A stretch of DNA of 64,000 nucleotides from Haloferax sulfurifontis ATCC BAA-897 (GCF_000337835.1 NZ_AOLM01000028.1:218574-282573), one strand, 5' to 3'. Shown: positions 28,364-37,262, counted from the stretch's first letter. Notes: generated by a model from the sequence alone, not told the origin. Program-made: numbers and translations.

Positions 28364-29527
28364 ATGCCGACACCGTCCCCCTTTTCCCGACGCATCGGGA
28401 GCGAGCGCGTCGCGGGAACCCGCGAGTCCGTCATCCGGGAGATGACCCGCGAGGCGCACGAACACGACGCCATCAACCTCTCGCAGGGGATTCCCGACGA
28501 GGACGAGACCCCGGCGAGCGTGAAGCGCGCGGCGAAAGACGCCATCGACACGTCGAGCCAGTACACCATCACGTGGGGCCTGCCGGAACTCCGCGAGGCG
28601 GTCTCGGAGCGCTACGCTGAGTGGAAGGGCGTCCGCTACGACCCCGAAACTGAGGTCACCGTCACCACCGGGACGAGCGAGGCCGTCGTCTCGACGCTCC
28701 TCGCGCTCTGCGACCCCGGCGACGGCGTCATCTACTTCGAGCCGACCTACGAGAGCTACATCCCGGCCGTCCAGTTCGCCGGGGGCGAGCCGATGCCGCT
28801 CGACATCACAGACGGCCTCGAACTCGACGCCGACGCGCTGTGGGACGCCGCCGAAGAGGCGTCCATGCTGATTCTCAACCACCCGCACAACCCGACGGGC
28901 ACCGTCTTTTCGCCCGCCGAACTCGAACTCGTCGCGGCGGTCGCCGCCGAGGAGGACCTCGTCGTCGTCACCGACGAGATATACGAGCATATCGTCTACG
29001 CGGACGACTACGTCAGCCCGGTCGAAATCGACGGCCTCGCCGGGCGGACCGTCGTCTGCACGGGGCTGTCGAAGACGTACTCCGTGACGGGCTGGCGCGT
29101 CGGGTTCGCGCTCGCGCCCGAACCGCTTTCGGCCGAGTTGCGGAAGGTCCACGACTACACGAGCATCTGCGCGCCGACGCCGTTCCAGCGGGCGGGCGTC
29201 GAGGCGCTGTCGCTCCCGGCGGACTACTACGACGACCTCTCGGACTCCTACGAGCGCCGCGGGGAACTGCTGTACGACGGCCTCCGCGAAGTCGGCCTCG
29301 ACCCCGTGAAACCGGACGGTGCGTACTACATGCTGACGCGCTATCCGGGCGACGCCGACGACACCGAGTTCGCCCACAGGCTCGTCCGCGAGGCCGGCGT
29401 CGCCGTCGTCCCCGGGAGCAGTTTCTACACCGAGGGCTCCGCCGACTGGGTCCGCTTTACGTTCTCCCGCAACGAGGCGACCGTCGAGGAGGCGCTCCGA
29501 CGACTCGACGAGAACCGGTTTTGGTAG
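28364..29527 (+). CDS. PLP-dependent aminotransferase, class I/II
   Basis: Fold-type I aminotransferase of 387 residues, of the aspartate/aromatic (kynurenine-aminotransferase-like) kind. It has SQGIPDEDETP near the N-terminus, LNHPHNPTGTVFSP (Asn contacting PLP), VVTDEIYEHIVY (Asp contacting the pyridine N), the PLP Lys in LSKTYSVTGWRVG (Lys237) and the carboxylate-binding Arg in WVRFTFSRN. The frame opens at 28340, but ATG 28364 is preferred. It is divergent from acetyl-CoA synthetase and converges with the histidine kinase. Substrate not assignable from sequence. Confidence 0.92.
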   Translation: MPTPSPFSRRIGSERVAGTRESVIREMTREAHEHDAINLSQGIPDEDETPASVKRAAKDAIDTSSQYTITWGLPELREAVSERYAEWKGVRYDPETEVTVTTGTSEAVVSTLLALCDPGDGVIYFEPTYESYIPAVQFAGGEPMPLDITDGLELDADALWDAAEEASMLILNHPHNPTGTVFSPAELELVAAVAAEEDLVVVTDEIYEHIVYADDYVSPVEIDGLAGRTVVCTGLSKTYSVTGWRVGFALAPEPLSAELRKVHDYTSICAPTPFQRAGVEALSLPADYYDDLSDSYERRGELLYDGLREVGLDPVKPDGAYYMLTRYPGDADDTEFAHRLVREAGVAVVPGSSFYTEGSADWVRFTFSRNEATVEEALRRLDENRFW

Positions 29528-29563
29528 CTGGCGGCGGTCCAGTCGCGGCGTGGTCGACCGTCG

Positions 29564-31600
29564 TCAGGCATCGTCCGACGACGCCGCGTCCGCCTCCTGT
29601 GCCGAATCCTCGGCGCGCCCGACGCCGCGAACCACGAACCGCGCGCCGGCGTCCGGGGCGTCCTCGTAGCCGACTGACCAGCCGTGGGCCTCGGCGATGG
29701 ACTCGACGATGGCGAGGCCGAAGCCGGTGCCGTCGTCGGCCGTGGTGAAGCCGGACTCGAAGAGCTTCGGGCGGTCGGCCGGCGGCACGCCGGGGCCGTC
29801 GTCCGCGACGAAAAAGCCGTCGCGGGTCGCGCCGACCGTGACCGTCACGCCGTCACCGACGTGTTCGACCGAGTTGCGAAACAGGTTCTCGAACAGTTGG
29901 AGGAGCCGGGTCCGGTCCGCGGCGAACGACGCGCTCCCCGCGGTATCGAGCGTGGCGGTGCCGGTTTCGACGTTCGTCCACGCCTCCGCCGCGACGGCGT
30001 CGAGCGAGACCGTCTCGCGCTCGTCGACCGTCCCGCCGCGGGCGAGCGCGAGCACGTCGGCGATGATTTCGCCCATGCGCTCGTGGGCCGCCTCGATTCG
30101 CTCGACGTGGTCCGGGTCCGGTCGGTCGGCCTCCTTCACCAGTTCGAGGTAGCCCTCCGCCACGTTCAGCGGGTTACGCAGGTCGTGAGAGACGACGTTG
30201 GCGAACGTTTCGAGCTGTTGTTCGTGCTTCCGTCGGTCGGTCACGTCCTGGGCGTTGACGACGACGCCGCCGACGACGGGGTCGTCGAGGAGGTTCCGAC
30301 ACCGCACGCTGAAGACGCGCCACCCGCGGGTCGAACTGCGGAACCGGAGTTCGGCGGTGGCGTCCTCGTCGGGGCGCTTCATCGACTCCCGGAACGTCTC
30401 GACTGCGGCGTCCTCGTCGTCCGGGTGGAGGAACCGCGCCAGCGACCCCACCTCGCTCGGGTCCTCGTCGGCCCCGAGCGTCTGGGCGGCCGAGTCGCTC
30501 AGGTAGGTGACCGAGCCGTCGGCGTCGAGGACGAAGATGAGGTCGGAGGCGTTCTCCGTGAGCGCGCGAAACCACCGCTCGCGGACGCGGCGCTCGGTGA
30601 TGTCGTGGAGGATGTGCAGGTGTCCGCGCACCGCGTCTCGGCCGTCGGTCACGGCCGACCGGTCGACCTCGAAGTGCCGCGCCTCGCCGTTGTCGTCGAC
30701 GACCCGCAGTTCCCCGCCGGCTTCGAGCGCCGACGCGGTCTCGGCGCCGAACACGTCGGCGACGGGGGAGCCAAGCGACGAGGGAGAGCCGTCGAAAAGC
30801 GCCCTCGCCGCCGGGTTGCTGTCGGCCAGTCTGCCCTTTCTGTCGACGACGACGACGGGGTCGGCCATCCGTTCGATGACGAGGTCGCGCGCGATGGGGC
30901 TGATGTCGAGGATGCGGTACCGCGAGAGGCCGACCGCGAAGAGCGACGACGTGACGGCGAACGAGACGGCGATGGGGTTGGCGGGCATAAACGGGCTCAG
31001 GAGATAGGCCGAGCCGACGACGGCGGGAGTGAGGATTGCGACGAACAGGACGAGCGCCTGTTTCCTGTATATCTGTCGGCTCCGGAGACAGTGGATGCCG
31101 AGGACGACGAGCGCGGCTCCGATTGCGACGTAGCTGTAGGCCACGTCGACCCAGAACAGCGGCCCGGGAACGACCTCGGTCGCGGTGATTCCGCCGACGG
31201 TCGCAAACGACAGCGACTCCCACAGGAGCGCGTGGACTCCGAGGGCGTTCGTCGCCACTCCCGTGATAACCAGCACGGGCCACACGGCGAGAAGCGCGGC
31301 GGTCCACCGCGAGACCCACCGCTCGTAGCCCGCGGTTTCGAGGGCGAAAAGCAGGGTGAAAAACACCGACCACTCCGCGGGAACCGACTCCAAAACGAAC
31401 CACAGGAACCGGGCGTCCGGCGAGTCGGCGAGGAGGAAGAGCATCTCGAAAAGCGACCAACAGCCGGCACTCACGGTGAGGGCGATGAACCAGCGTCCGC
31501 TCGGCTCGTCTCGGTACCGCCACCCGTAGCTCGCGACGCCGGCGGATAGCACGGTCGCGAGGACGAGCGCGCCCACGTACGGTGACGGCAAGAGAGACAC
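29564..31600 (-). CDS. Membrane sensor histidine kinase (7TM-PAS-PAS-HisKA-HATPase)
   Basis: Two-component sensor of 678 residues. Residues 1-215 form seven helices of the histidine-kinase N-terminal 7TM type; a first PAS domain (about 220-330, with DRKGRLADSNPAARALFDG), a second PAS domain (about 340-455, NASDLIFVLDADGSVTYLSD), the H-box VSHDLRNPLN near residue 470, N-box NLFRNSVEHV, G1 VADDGPGVP and G2 DDGTGFGLAIV. All catalytic boxes are intact. It starts with GTG 31600, supported by a CTAAGT element about 28 bases upstream and the palindrome at 31611-31627. No response regulator is adjacent, as is common in haloarchaea. Confidence 0.93.
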   Translation of the reverse strand: MSLLPSPYVGALVLATVLSAGVASYGWRYRDEPSGRWFIALTVSAGCWSLFEMLFLLADSPDARFLWFVLESVPAEWSVFFTLLFALETAGYERWVSRWTAALLAVWPVLVITGVATNALGVHALLWESLSFATVGGITATEVVPGPLFWVDVAYSYVAIGAALVVLGIHCLRSRQIYRKQALVLFVAILTPAVVGSAYLLSPFMPANPIAVSFAVTSSLFAVGLSRYRILDISPIARDLVIERMADPVVVVDRKGRLADSNPAARALFDGSPSSLGSPVADVFGAETASALEAGGELRVVDDNGEARHFEVDRSAVTDGRDAVRGHLHILHDITERRVRERWFRALTENASDLIFVLDADGSVTYLSDSAAQTLGADEDPSEVGSLARFLHPDDEDAAVETFRESMKRPDEDATAELRFRSSTRGWRVFSVRCRNLLDDPVVGGVVVNAQDVTDRRKHEQQLETFANVVSHDLRNPLNVAEGYLELVKEADRPDPDHVERIEAAHERMGEIIADVLALARGGTVDERETVSLDAVAAEAWTNVETGTATLDTAGSASFAADRTRLLQLFENLFRNSVEHVGDGVTVTVGATRDGFFVADDGPGVPPADRPKLFESGFTTADDGTGFGLAIVESIAEAHGWSVGYEDAPDAGARFVVRGVGRAEDSAQEADAASSDDA

Positions 31601-31610
31601 GTGTACTCGG

Positions 31611-31627
31611 GTACCCGATTCGGGTAC
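31611..31627. promoter_or_regulatory. 17-bp palindrome at the histidine kinase promoter
   Basis: GTACCCGA-T-TCGGGTAC has perfect 8-bp arms and lies between the TATA-like CTAAGT (31626-31631, minus) and the GTG start at 31600. A bound protein would block initiation, so it is a candidate operator. Confidence 0.45.
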
Positions 31628-31695
31628 TTAGAAACACCGGCAGTCGGGCGGGGTGAGACGCCCCCACAGAGCCGTTCGCGGTCCAAAGCCTCTTA

Positions 31696-31709
31696 ACTGA
31701 CCAGTCAGT
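31696..31709. promoter_or_regulatory. TetR-type operator ahead of the TetR-MATE operon
   Basis: ACTGAC-CA-GTCAGT is a perfect inverted repeat with a 2-bp spacer. It starts right at the TATA-like CTTAA (31692-31696) and 16 bases before the TetR ATG at 31725. This is the position expected for autorepression by the TetR protein encoded just downstream. Confidence 0.65.
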
Positions 31710-31724
31710 AAGTCGGGGCAGAAG

Positions 31725-32315
31725 ATGGACGGAGAGACCAGAGCCGAGATACTCGATGCGACCAATCGGGCGCTCTGCGAACACGGGTACGCCGGCCTGA
31801 CGGTACAGCGAATCGCGGACGAGTCGTCGATGACGAGCGCCGCGATTCACTACCACTTCGACACGAAAGAGGAGCTCCTGAACGCGTTTCTCGACGACCT
31901 CATCGAGCGGTTCGAGTCGAAGCTACCGTGCGGCGCGGCCGACCCGCGAACGCGTCTCGACGGGGTTCTCGACGCGGTTTTCAGTCCGAAGGACCCCGAC
32001 TCGGACGGCTTTCCCGTGGCTATCATGGAGCTGAAGGCGCAAGCGCCCTACCACGAACTGTTCCGCGAGCGCTTCCTCGACTTCGACGGCGTGATGCGCG
32101 GCGTCGTCGCCGACATCGTCCGAGACGGCGTGGCGGCCGGGCACTTCGACGAGGCCGACCCCGAAGAGATTGCGCGGCTAATCACGACCATGAGCAACGG
32201 CGCGCACGCCCGCGCCGTCGCACTCGACGAACACCCCGCGGAGACCCGCCGGGTCGTCGAGGACGCGCTGGAGCTCCACCTCGGCTGGACGCCGGGTGAG
32301 GGGGCGGACGAATGA
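31725..32315 (+). CDS. TetR/AcrR family regulator of the MATE exporter
   Basis: Repressor of 196 residues. The N-terminal TetR HTH reads LTVQRIADESSMTSAAIHYHFDTKEELLNAFL (residues about 24-56), with the conserved HYHF motif; the C-terminal all-helical domain should bind a ligand exported by the partner. It overlaps the MATE gene by ATGA and has a palindromic operator in its own promoter, so the two genes form an autoregulated efflux operon. The ligand is unknown. Confidence 0.95.
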   Translation: MDGETRAEILDATNRALCEHGYAGLTVQRIADESSMTSAAIHYHFDTKEELLNAFLDDLIERFESKLPCGAADPRTRLDGVLDAVFSPKDPDSDGFPVAIMELKAQAPYHELFRERFLDFDGVMRGVVADIVRDGVAAGHFDEADPEEIARLITTMSNGAHARAVALDEHPAETRRVVEDALELHLGWTPGEGADE

Positions 32316-33778
32316 GCCTGTTCAAGGGACAAGAGGAACTCAACCTCACCGAGGGCGGCATCGTCAGGCCGCTTCTCTACCTGTCGCTTCCCATCGTCGT
32401 CACGAACCTCCTCCAGACGGCGTACAACCTCGCGGACACGTTCTGGCTCGGCCAGTATTCGACGGAGGCGCTCGCGGCCATCTCGTTCGCCTTCCCGATG
32501 GTGTTCCTGCTCATCTCGCTCGGGATGGGACTGTCCGTCGCCGGGAGCGTCCTCGTCGCCCAGCACACCGGGGCCGAGGAGACGGACAAAGCCGAGTACG
32601 CGGCCTCGCAGACCGTCACGTTCGCGTTCCTCGGGTCGGCGATACTCGGCGGGCTCGGCTACCCCGCCGTCCGGCCGTTCCTCGACTTCCTCGGGGCCTC
32701 GCCGGACGTGTTGCCGGGCGCGACGGCCTACATGCAGGTCATCGCGCTCGGCCTCCCGTTCATGTTCGGCTTCTTCGTGTTCATCTCGCTGATGCGCGGG
32801 GCGGGCGACACCATCACGCCGATGCTCGTGATGTTCGGGACCGTCGTCCTCAACGTCGTCCTCGACCCGTTTTTCATCAACGGGTGGGCGCTCGGACCGG
32901 TGCAGTTCCCCCAGCTCGGGATTCAGGGCGCGGCCATCGCCACTGTCATCTCGCGGGTCCTCGCGATGGTCGTCGGCATCGCCATCATGGTGTCGGGGAG
33001 CAGAGGCATCCAGATTCACCTCGCGGACATGCGGCCGGACTTCGAGTACCTGCGGAAGATTCTCCGCATCGGCATCCCCGCCAGCATCGAGGGGACGGGT
33101 CGCGCGCTCTCTATCAACGCGCTTCTCATCGTCGTCGGGCTGTTTTCGACCTCCGTCGTCGCGGCGTTCGGCATCGGGACCCGCGTGTTCTCGGTCATCT
33201 TCCTCCCCGCTATCGCCGTCGCCCGCGGCGTCGAGACGATGTCCGGCCAGAACATCGGCGCGGGGAAGTACGACCGCGCGGAGCAGGCGAACTACGTCGC
33301 CGCTAAGGGCCTGTTCTTCGTCCTCGGCCTGCTCGGCGTCGCCATCTTCCTCGTTCCCGAACCCATCGTCTCGGTGTTCACGACCGACGCCGAGGTGCTC
33401 GAAGTGGGCGCGGAGTTCCTGCGGTACGTCTCGCTGTCGTTCGGCTTCATCGGCATCATGCGGGCCTTTTCCGGCGGCTTCCGGGGCGCGGGCAAGACCC
33501 TCATCGCCGCGGTGATATCGGTCGTCACCCTCGCCGGCATCCGGCTTCCGGTCGCCTTCGTCGCGTCGCAGGGACTCCTCCCGACGGACTTCTGGTTCCT
33601 CGGGACCACCGACGTTCGGGGCATCTGGATCGCCTTTTTCGTCTCGAACATCGTGGGCGCGACCATCGCGTGGCTCTGGTTCCGCCAAGGAACCTGGCGC
33701 GAGGGCGACGTCCGCGGGTCGCCGGCCGGCGGCGAGTTGGAGAACGACGACGTGGAGCTATCGAGCGGGATGGACTGA
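32312..33778 (+). CDS. MATE family efflux transporter
   Basis: Multidrug/toxin extrusion antiporter of 488 residues with 12 helices. GGIVRPLLYLSLPIVVTNLLQTAYNLADTFWLGQYS is the characteristic TM1-2 region, and a second-lobe counterpart begins at FEYLRKILRIGIPASIEGTGR. The protein spans the whole family length without interruption. It is co-translated with the TetR regulator through a 4-base overlap and converges with the proline-racemase-family gene. Drug and coupling ion (Na+ or H+) cannot be inferred. Confidence 0.95.
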   Translation: MSLFKGQEELNLTEGGIVRPLLYLSLPIVVTNLLQTAYNLADTFWLGQYSTEALAAISFAFPMVFLLISLGMGLSVAGSVLVAQHTGAEETDKAEYAASQTVTFAFLGSAILGGLGYPAVRPFLDFLGASPDVLPGATAYMQVIALGLPFMFGFFVFISLMRGAGDTITPMLVMFGTVVLNVVLDPFFINGWALGPVQFPQLGIQGAAIATVISRVLAMVVGIAIMVSGSRGIQIHLADMRPDFEYLRKILRIGIPASIEGTGRALSINALLIVVGLFSTSVVAAFGIGTRVFSVIFLPAIAVARGVETMSGQNIGAGKYDRAEQANYVAAKGLFFVLGLLGVAIFLVPEPIVSVFTTDAEVLEVGAEFLRYVSLSFGFIGIMRAFSGGFRGAGKTLIAAVISVVTLAGIRLPVAFVASQGLLPTDFWFLGTTDVRGIWIAFFVSNIVGATIAWLWFRQGTWREGDVRGSPAGGELENDDVELSSGMD

Positions 33779-33804
33779 CCCGGAAAAAGAGCGGTCCGAA
33801 CCCG

Positions 33805-34890
33805 CTACTCCGCCGAGATGCTGAACCCGGAAAGCGAGTCCTTCGCGTCTTTGACGAACGTGTGTTTCCCCGTGATGCGGGCCGACCCGGTGATGAGCGG
33901 TGTCGTCAGCGTCACGCCGTCACGCTCGTCGGCCGCGACGAGTCTGCCTTCGAAGCGCGTACCGACGATGCTCTCGTGGAGGTACGACTCGCCGATATCG
34001 AGCGCGCCGGCGTCGTGGAGGAGCGCCATCTTCGCGCACGTCCCGGTCCCACAGGGCGAGCGGTCGACCTGTCCCTCGCCGAAGACGACGATACTTCGGT
34101 CCACCTCGTCGGGCGTGCCGTATATCTCGGTGATCGAGACCGACCCCTCCTCGCCGGTGAGCGGGTGGACGATATCGAGGCGCTCGTTGACGGCGTCGCG
34201 GATTTCGAGGCCCCAATCGACGAACGTCGCCGCGTGCTGTGGTTCGACGGGTCGGTCGAGTTGGTCGCTGTCGACCAGCGCGAAGAAGTTGCCCGCGTAG
34301 ACGACGTCGACGCGGAGCGGCAAGTCGAGAAACGAGACCGGGACAGTCACCTCGTCGTAGACGAAGGACCGAACGTTCTGTATCGTGACGCGCTCGACGC
34401 CCCCGTCCGGCGCGTACTCGGGCGTCGCCTCGACGAGTCCGGCCGGCGTCTCGACGCGGACGGTCTCGCGCCGGTCGAGTCGACCCAGTTCGAGGAGGGC
34501 GGAGACGACGCCGATGGTCCCGTGGCCGCACATGTCGAGATAGCCCCGACTGTCCATGAAGAAAACGCCCACGTCCGCGTCGGGACGGGTAGACTCGACG
34601 ACGACGGCCCCGAACATGTCGTCGTGGCCGCGGGGCTCTCGCATCAGCAGGTCGCGCACCCAGTCGTGAGTCTCGGCGAACGAGTCGCGGCGCTCCCGGA
34701 CGGAGTCGCCCGTGACCGCCGAGCGGTCGATGCCGCCGACGACGATACGGGTCGGCTCGCCCTCGGTGTGCGTGTCGATGGTCGTGAACGACGCGTCCGT
34801 GGTGAGTTCGTCGAACGCGAGGTCGTCGCGCGCGCGGACGAACTCGGCGTCGGCGTCGGTTTCGGAGCCTGCGTCGGAGTCCGAGTTCAT
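33805..34890 (-). CDS. Proline racemase family enzyme (probable hydroxyproline epimerase/proline racemase)
   Basis: Two-base isomerase of 361 residues. Both catalytic cysteines are visible: DMCGHGTIG (Cys121) and DRSPCGTGTC (Cys280). Members with a Ser/Thr at the first position are dehydratases, so the Cys/Cys pair points to racemase or 4-hydroxyproline epimerase activity. About 33 extra acidic residues precede the domain start (TIDTHTEGEPTRIVVGG). The ATG overlaps the stop of the small membrane-protein gene by ATGA, placing the enzyme third in an operon behind a sodium symporter; import and isomerisation of proline or hydroxyproline is a reasonable inference. Confidence 0.9.
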   Translation of the reverse strand: MNSDSDAGSETDADAEFVRARDDLAFDELTTDASFTTIDTHTEGEPTRIVVGGIDRSAVTGDSVRERRDSFAETHDWVRDLLMREPRGHDDMFGAVVVESTRPDADVGVFFMDSRGYLDMCGHGTIGVVSALLELGRLDRRETVRVETPAGLVEATPEYAPDGGVERVTIQNVRSFVYDEVTVPVSFLDLPLRVDVVYAGNFFALVDSDQLDRPVEPQHAATFVDWGLEIRDAVNERLDIVHPLTGEEGSVSITEIYGTPDEVDRSIVVFGEGQVDRSPCGTGTCAKMALLHDAGALDIGESYLHESIVGTRFEGRLVAADERDGVTLTTPLITGSARITGKHTFVKDAKDSLSGFSISAE

Positions 34891-35210
34891 TCGTCCACCA
34901 GTTCGAGCCGAGCGATTTGCTCGTCGGACCAGTCGTAGTGCGACTCGTCAATCTCCCGGAGCGTCCGCACGCACTCGTTGTGGCGCCGACGGGCAATCGG
35001 TGCGTAGGGGTCGTCGGGGTTCGCGCGAATCCACTCGCGGAGGTCGGAAAGCGCCCGCGGCGAGTAGCTATCGACGTCGTCCTGCTCCCGCAAGAGCGCG
35101 AGTTTGCGCTCCTCGGTGCGGAGCGACCTGACGAGGACCGCGGCCGCGACGCCGGGCAACAGGAGGAGCGAGATGACCATCGAGACCCACGTGAGCGTCG
35201 AAAGCGCCAT
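34887..35210 (-). CDS. Small single-helix membrane protein between NSS symporter and racemase
   Basis: A 107-residue protein with one N-terminal membrane helix (LTWVSMVISLLLLPGVAAAVLV) followed by a charged cytoplasmic region. ATG 35210 lies one base after the symporter stop, and its own stop overlaps the racemase start. A GTG at 35222 is an alternative start. Its placement recalls the small helix subunits (MetS type) that accompany some bacterial NSS transporters, but it is about twice their size and I see no sequence proof. Confidence 0.75.
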   Translation of the reverse strand: MALSTLTWVSMVISLLLLPGVAAAVLVRSLRTEERKLALLREQDDVDSYSPRALSDLREWIRANPDDPYAPIARRRHNECVRTLREIDESHYDWSDEQIARLELVDE

Positions 35211-35211
35211 C

Positions 35212-36678
35212 TCAGTCGTCACCTCCCGGGACCGTCGCGGAACCGGACGGTGGCTCGTCGCCGACGACGCTCATCACGGCCGTGCTCGCGGCGACGAGCG
35301 CGGCCATGAACGCGACGCCGAGTAGCATCAGCCGCTGGTTCGGGGTGCCGATGCTGGAGTAGACGCCGTAGCCGAGGATGAACACCATCACGACGGGAAT
35401 GACGTACTTTACGACCGGGTTCCACCACGAGCCGACGTAGACGCCGGCGTTACGGTTGAGGTCGATGACGCGGGCGCGCTCGGGACCGAACTTCCACGCG
35501 ACGAGCGCGATGATAGACAGCGTCGCCAGCGGGAGGCCGAAGCTCCCGAACATGAAGTCCATCTGCCCGAGGAACGCAGAGGAGTAGGCGCTCGGGAGAC
35601 CGAACAGCCAAATCGCGCCGCAGGACGCGAGCACGGCCCCCGTCCGCGAGAGGCGCGTCTCCTCGGAGACCGTGGTGACGGCGACTTCGGTGATGCCGAG
35701 GCCGGAGGTGAACGTCGCGAAGAAGAAGGAGACAAAGAACACGATGGCCCACAGACTCCCGCCGGGGAGTTCGGGGAACACCTGCGCCATCGAGATGAAA
35801 AGCAGGTTCGACCCGGCGCTCGGTTCGAGTCCGAACGCGAAGACGACGGGGAACGTGGCGAACACCGCGAGCAGGCCGATGCTCGTGTTCCCGATGGCGG
35901 TGAACAGGCCGCCGCCGAGCGGCACGTCGTCGTACCGACTGAGATAGCTCCCGTAGGTCAGCGCGATGCCCCACCCGAGGCCCGTCGAGAACAGCGCCTG
36001 ACTGAGCGCCGCGACCCACGTGCTCCCGCGGGTGAGGTACCCCCAATCGGGCGTGAAGACGAACGCGACGCCCTCCATGCCGCCGGGGAGCGTGATGCCG
36101 CGAATCGAGACCGCCACGAGCGCGACGACGAGCAACGGGATCATCCACTTCACGACGCGCTCGATGCCCCGGCGGATACCGAACACGAGAACGCCGGCCA
36201 GACCGGCCATCGTCACCGTGTGCATCCCGACGACGAGCGCCGAGTTGTTGATAAAGCCCTCCCAGAACGCCTGCGGCAGGAACCCCGGCTGGGTGAACGT
36301 CATGAGCACCGAGTGGCCGGCGTAGTAGAGCGCCCACCCGATGATGGGCGCGTAGTACGACATCAGCGCCACGTTGACGACGAGGACCACGAGTCCGAGG
36401 CCCTGGGCCCGCTTGCTCCCGAGAACCTTCCTGAACGCTCCGATAACCCCGTGGTTCGTGTAGCGACCGATCATCGTCTCGGCCATCAGCCCGGGGACCG
36501 CGATGAGATACAACAACAGAATGTAGGCCACGAGGAAGGCACCGCCGCCGTTTTCGCCCGTCGTAAACGGCATGCGCCAGATGTTGCCCGCGCCCACCAT
36601 CGCGCCGAGCATCGCCATGAGGAAACCGAACCGGCTTCCCCACTCTTCTCGCGCCGTTCTCGCCTCTGAGTCTGACAT
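35212..36678 (-). CDS. Sodium-dependent transporter, NSS (SNF) family
   Basis: Sodium-coupled amino-acid type symporter of 488 residues with 11-12 helices. The NSS signature is clear in TM1-2: MVGAGNIWRMPF, then TGENGGGAFLVAYILLLYLIAVPG. The frame extends upstream to 36747, but MSDSEARTAREEWGSRFGF at ATG 36678 matches the family start. It is first of three overlapping genes (symporter, small membrane protein, proline-racemase family enzyme), which suggests a proline-like or hydroxyproline substrate; this is inference from context. Confidence 0.92.
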   Translation of the reverse strand: MSDSEARTAREEWGSRFGFLMAMLGAMVGAGNIWRMPFTTGENGGGAFLVAYILLLYLIAVPGLMAETMIGRYTNHGVIGAFRKVLGSKRAQGLGLVVLVVNVALMSYYAPIIGWALYYAGHSVLMTFTQPGFLPQAFWEGFINNSALVVGMHTVTMAGLAGVLVFGIRRGIERVVKWMIPLLVVALVAVSIRGITLPGGMEGVAFVFTPDWGYLTRGSTWVAALSQALFSTGLGWGIALTYGSYLSRYDDVPLGGGLFTAIGNTSIGLLAVFATFPVVFAFGLEPSAGSNLLFISMAQVFPELPGGSLWAIVFFVSFFFATFTSGLGITEVAVTTVSEETRLSRTGAVLASCGAIWLFGLPSAYSSAFLGQMDFMFGSFGLPLATLSIIALVAWKFGPERARVIDLNRNAGVYVGSWWNPVVKYVIPVVMVFILGYGVYSSIGTPNQRLMLLGVAFMAALVAASTAVMSVVGDEPPSGSATVPGGDD

Positions 36679-36919
36679 GATAATCCTACCCAAACGCTTG
36701 AACAGAAGGTAGTTATACGGATGTTCTACTATGGTCGGGGTCGTCAACGAAAGATGTATGGAAACGCTGTTGGGACGATTCGGTAGTTATCGGTAGATAC
36801 CGCAAATCCGAACGTTTCAGACACCCGAAGCAGAGTCTAAGAGTTCGGCACCGAGTGTCAGGTAGTGAGAATATTTCGACCCGGACAGCCGACCGAACCG
36901 TATCATAGTCGGGGATGTG

Positions 36920-36926
36920 TATATAA
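36920..36926 (+). promoter_or_regulatory. TATA element before the 36949 leader ORF
   Basis: TATATAA is centred 26 bases before ATG 36949, the leaderless spacing, which argues that translation begins at 36949 rather than at the downstream GTG. Confidence 0.55.
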
Positions 36927-36948
36927 CCGAAAAGCGGACACCACCGGT

Positions 36949-37044
36949 ATGGTCACGACCAGCGACGAGCGAGCCGAAGGCGACCGGACACCGGGAGACG
37001 AGCGTGGGACGAAACGCGAGTCGGAAGCGCGTCGGTGCGCGTGA
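36949..37044 (+). CDS. Short leader ORF (31 aa) coupled to a small winged-helix protein
   Basis: ATG 36949 opens a 31-codon hydrophilic frame (MVTTSDERAEG..., ending ARRCA) with a TATA box at leaderless distance. Its TGA (37042-37044) overlaps the GTG at 37041 as GTGA. It may be a coupled leader peptide, or the N-terminus of the next protein separated by a frameshift. Confidence 0.45.
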   Translation: MVTTSDERAEGDRTPGDERGTKRESEARRCA

Positions 37045-37262
37045 GAGACGAGCGGACGGACGAAGTCGAGCGGGCGGTACTCGCGCTTCTCGACCGCCGG
37101 GGCCCGACGCCGATAGACGAGATACTCGCCGAGGTAGACGGCCATCCTATCGAGATAGAACACGCCTGTAGCCGACTCCAGCGCGCGGGCGAACTCCGAA
37201 GTCGGAGTTGCGGCGTGTACGACCGCCCGAGCGACGACCGCGAGCGGCGACGCGCGCGTTGA
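37041..37262 (+). CDS. Small winged-helix-like protein
   Basis: A 73-residue basic protein beginning at GTG 37041 (GTG 37035 is also possible). The core TDEVERAVLALLDRRGPTPIDEILAEVDGHPIEIEHACSRLQRAGELRSR follows a winged-helix pattern with a recognition helix and a wing, about residues 5-55; GVYDRPSDD follows. It probably binds DNA. The start overlaps the stop of a leaderless 31-aa frame, so expression may depend on reinitiation. No recognised family name. Confidence 0.6.
   Translation: MRDERTDEVERAVLALLDRRGPTPIDEILAEVDGHPIEIEHACSRLQRAGELRSRSCGVYDRPSDDRERRRAR

Noticed and set aside
29684..31549. A 621-codon plus-strand frame opposite the histidine kinase
   Set aside because: The minus strand has complete PAS, HisKA and HATPase motifs; the plus-strand translation is Arg/Glu/Asp-rich filler.
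36780..36801. Short direct repeat CGGTAGTTAT / CGGTAGATAC
   Set aside because: Only two imperfect 10-bp copies, about 100 bp from the NSS gene start; not enough to call an operator.
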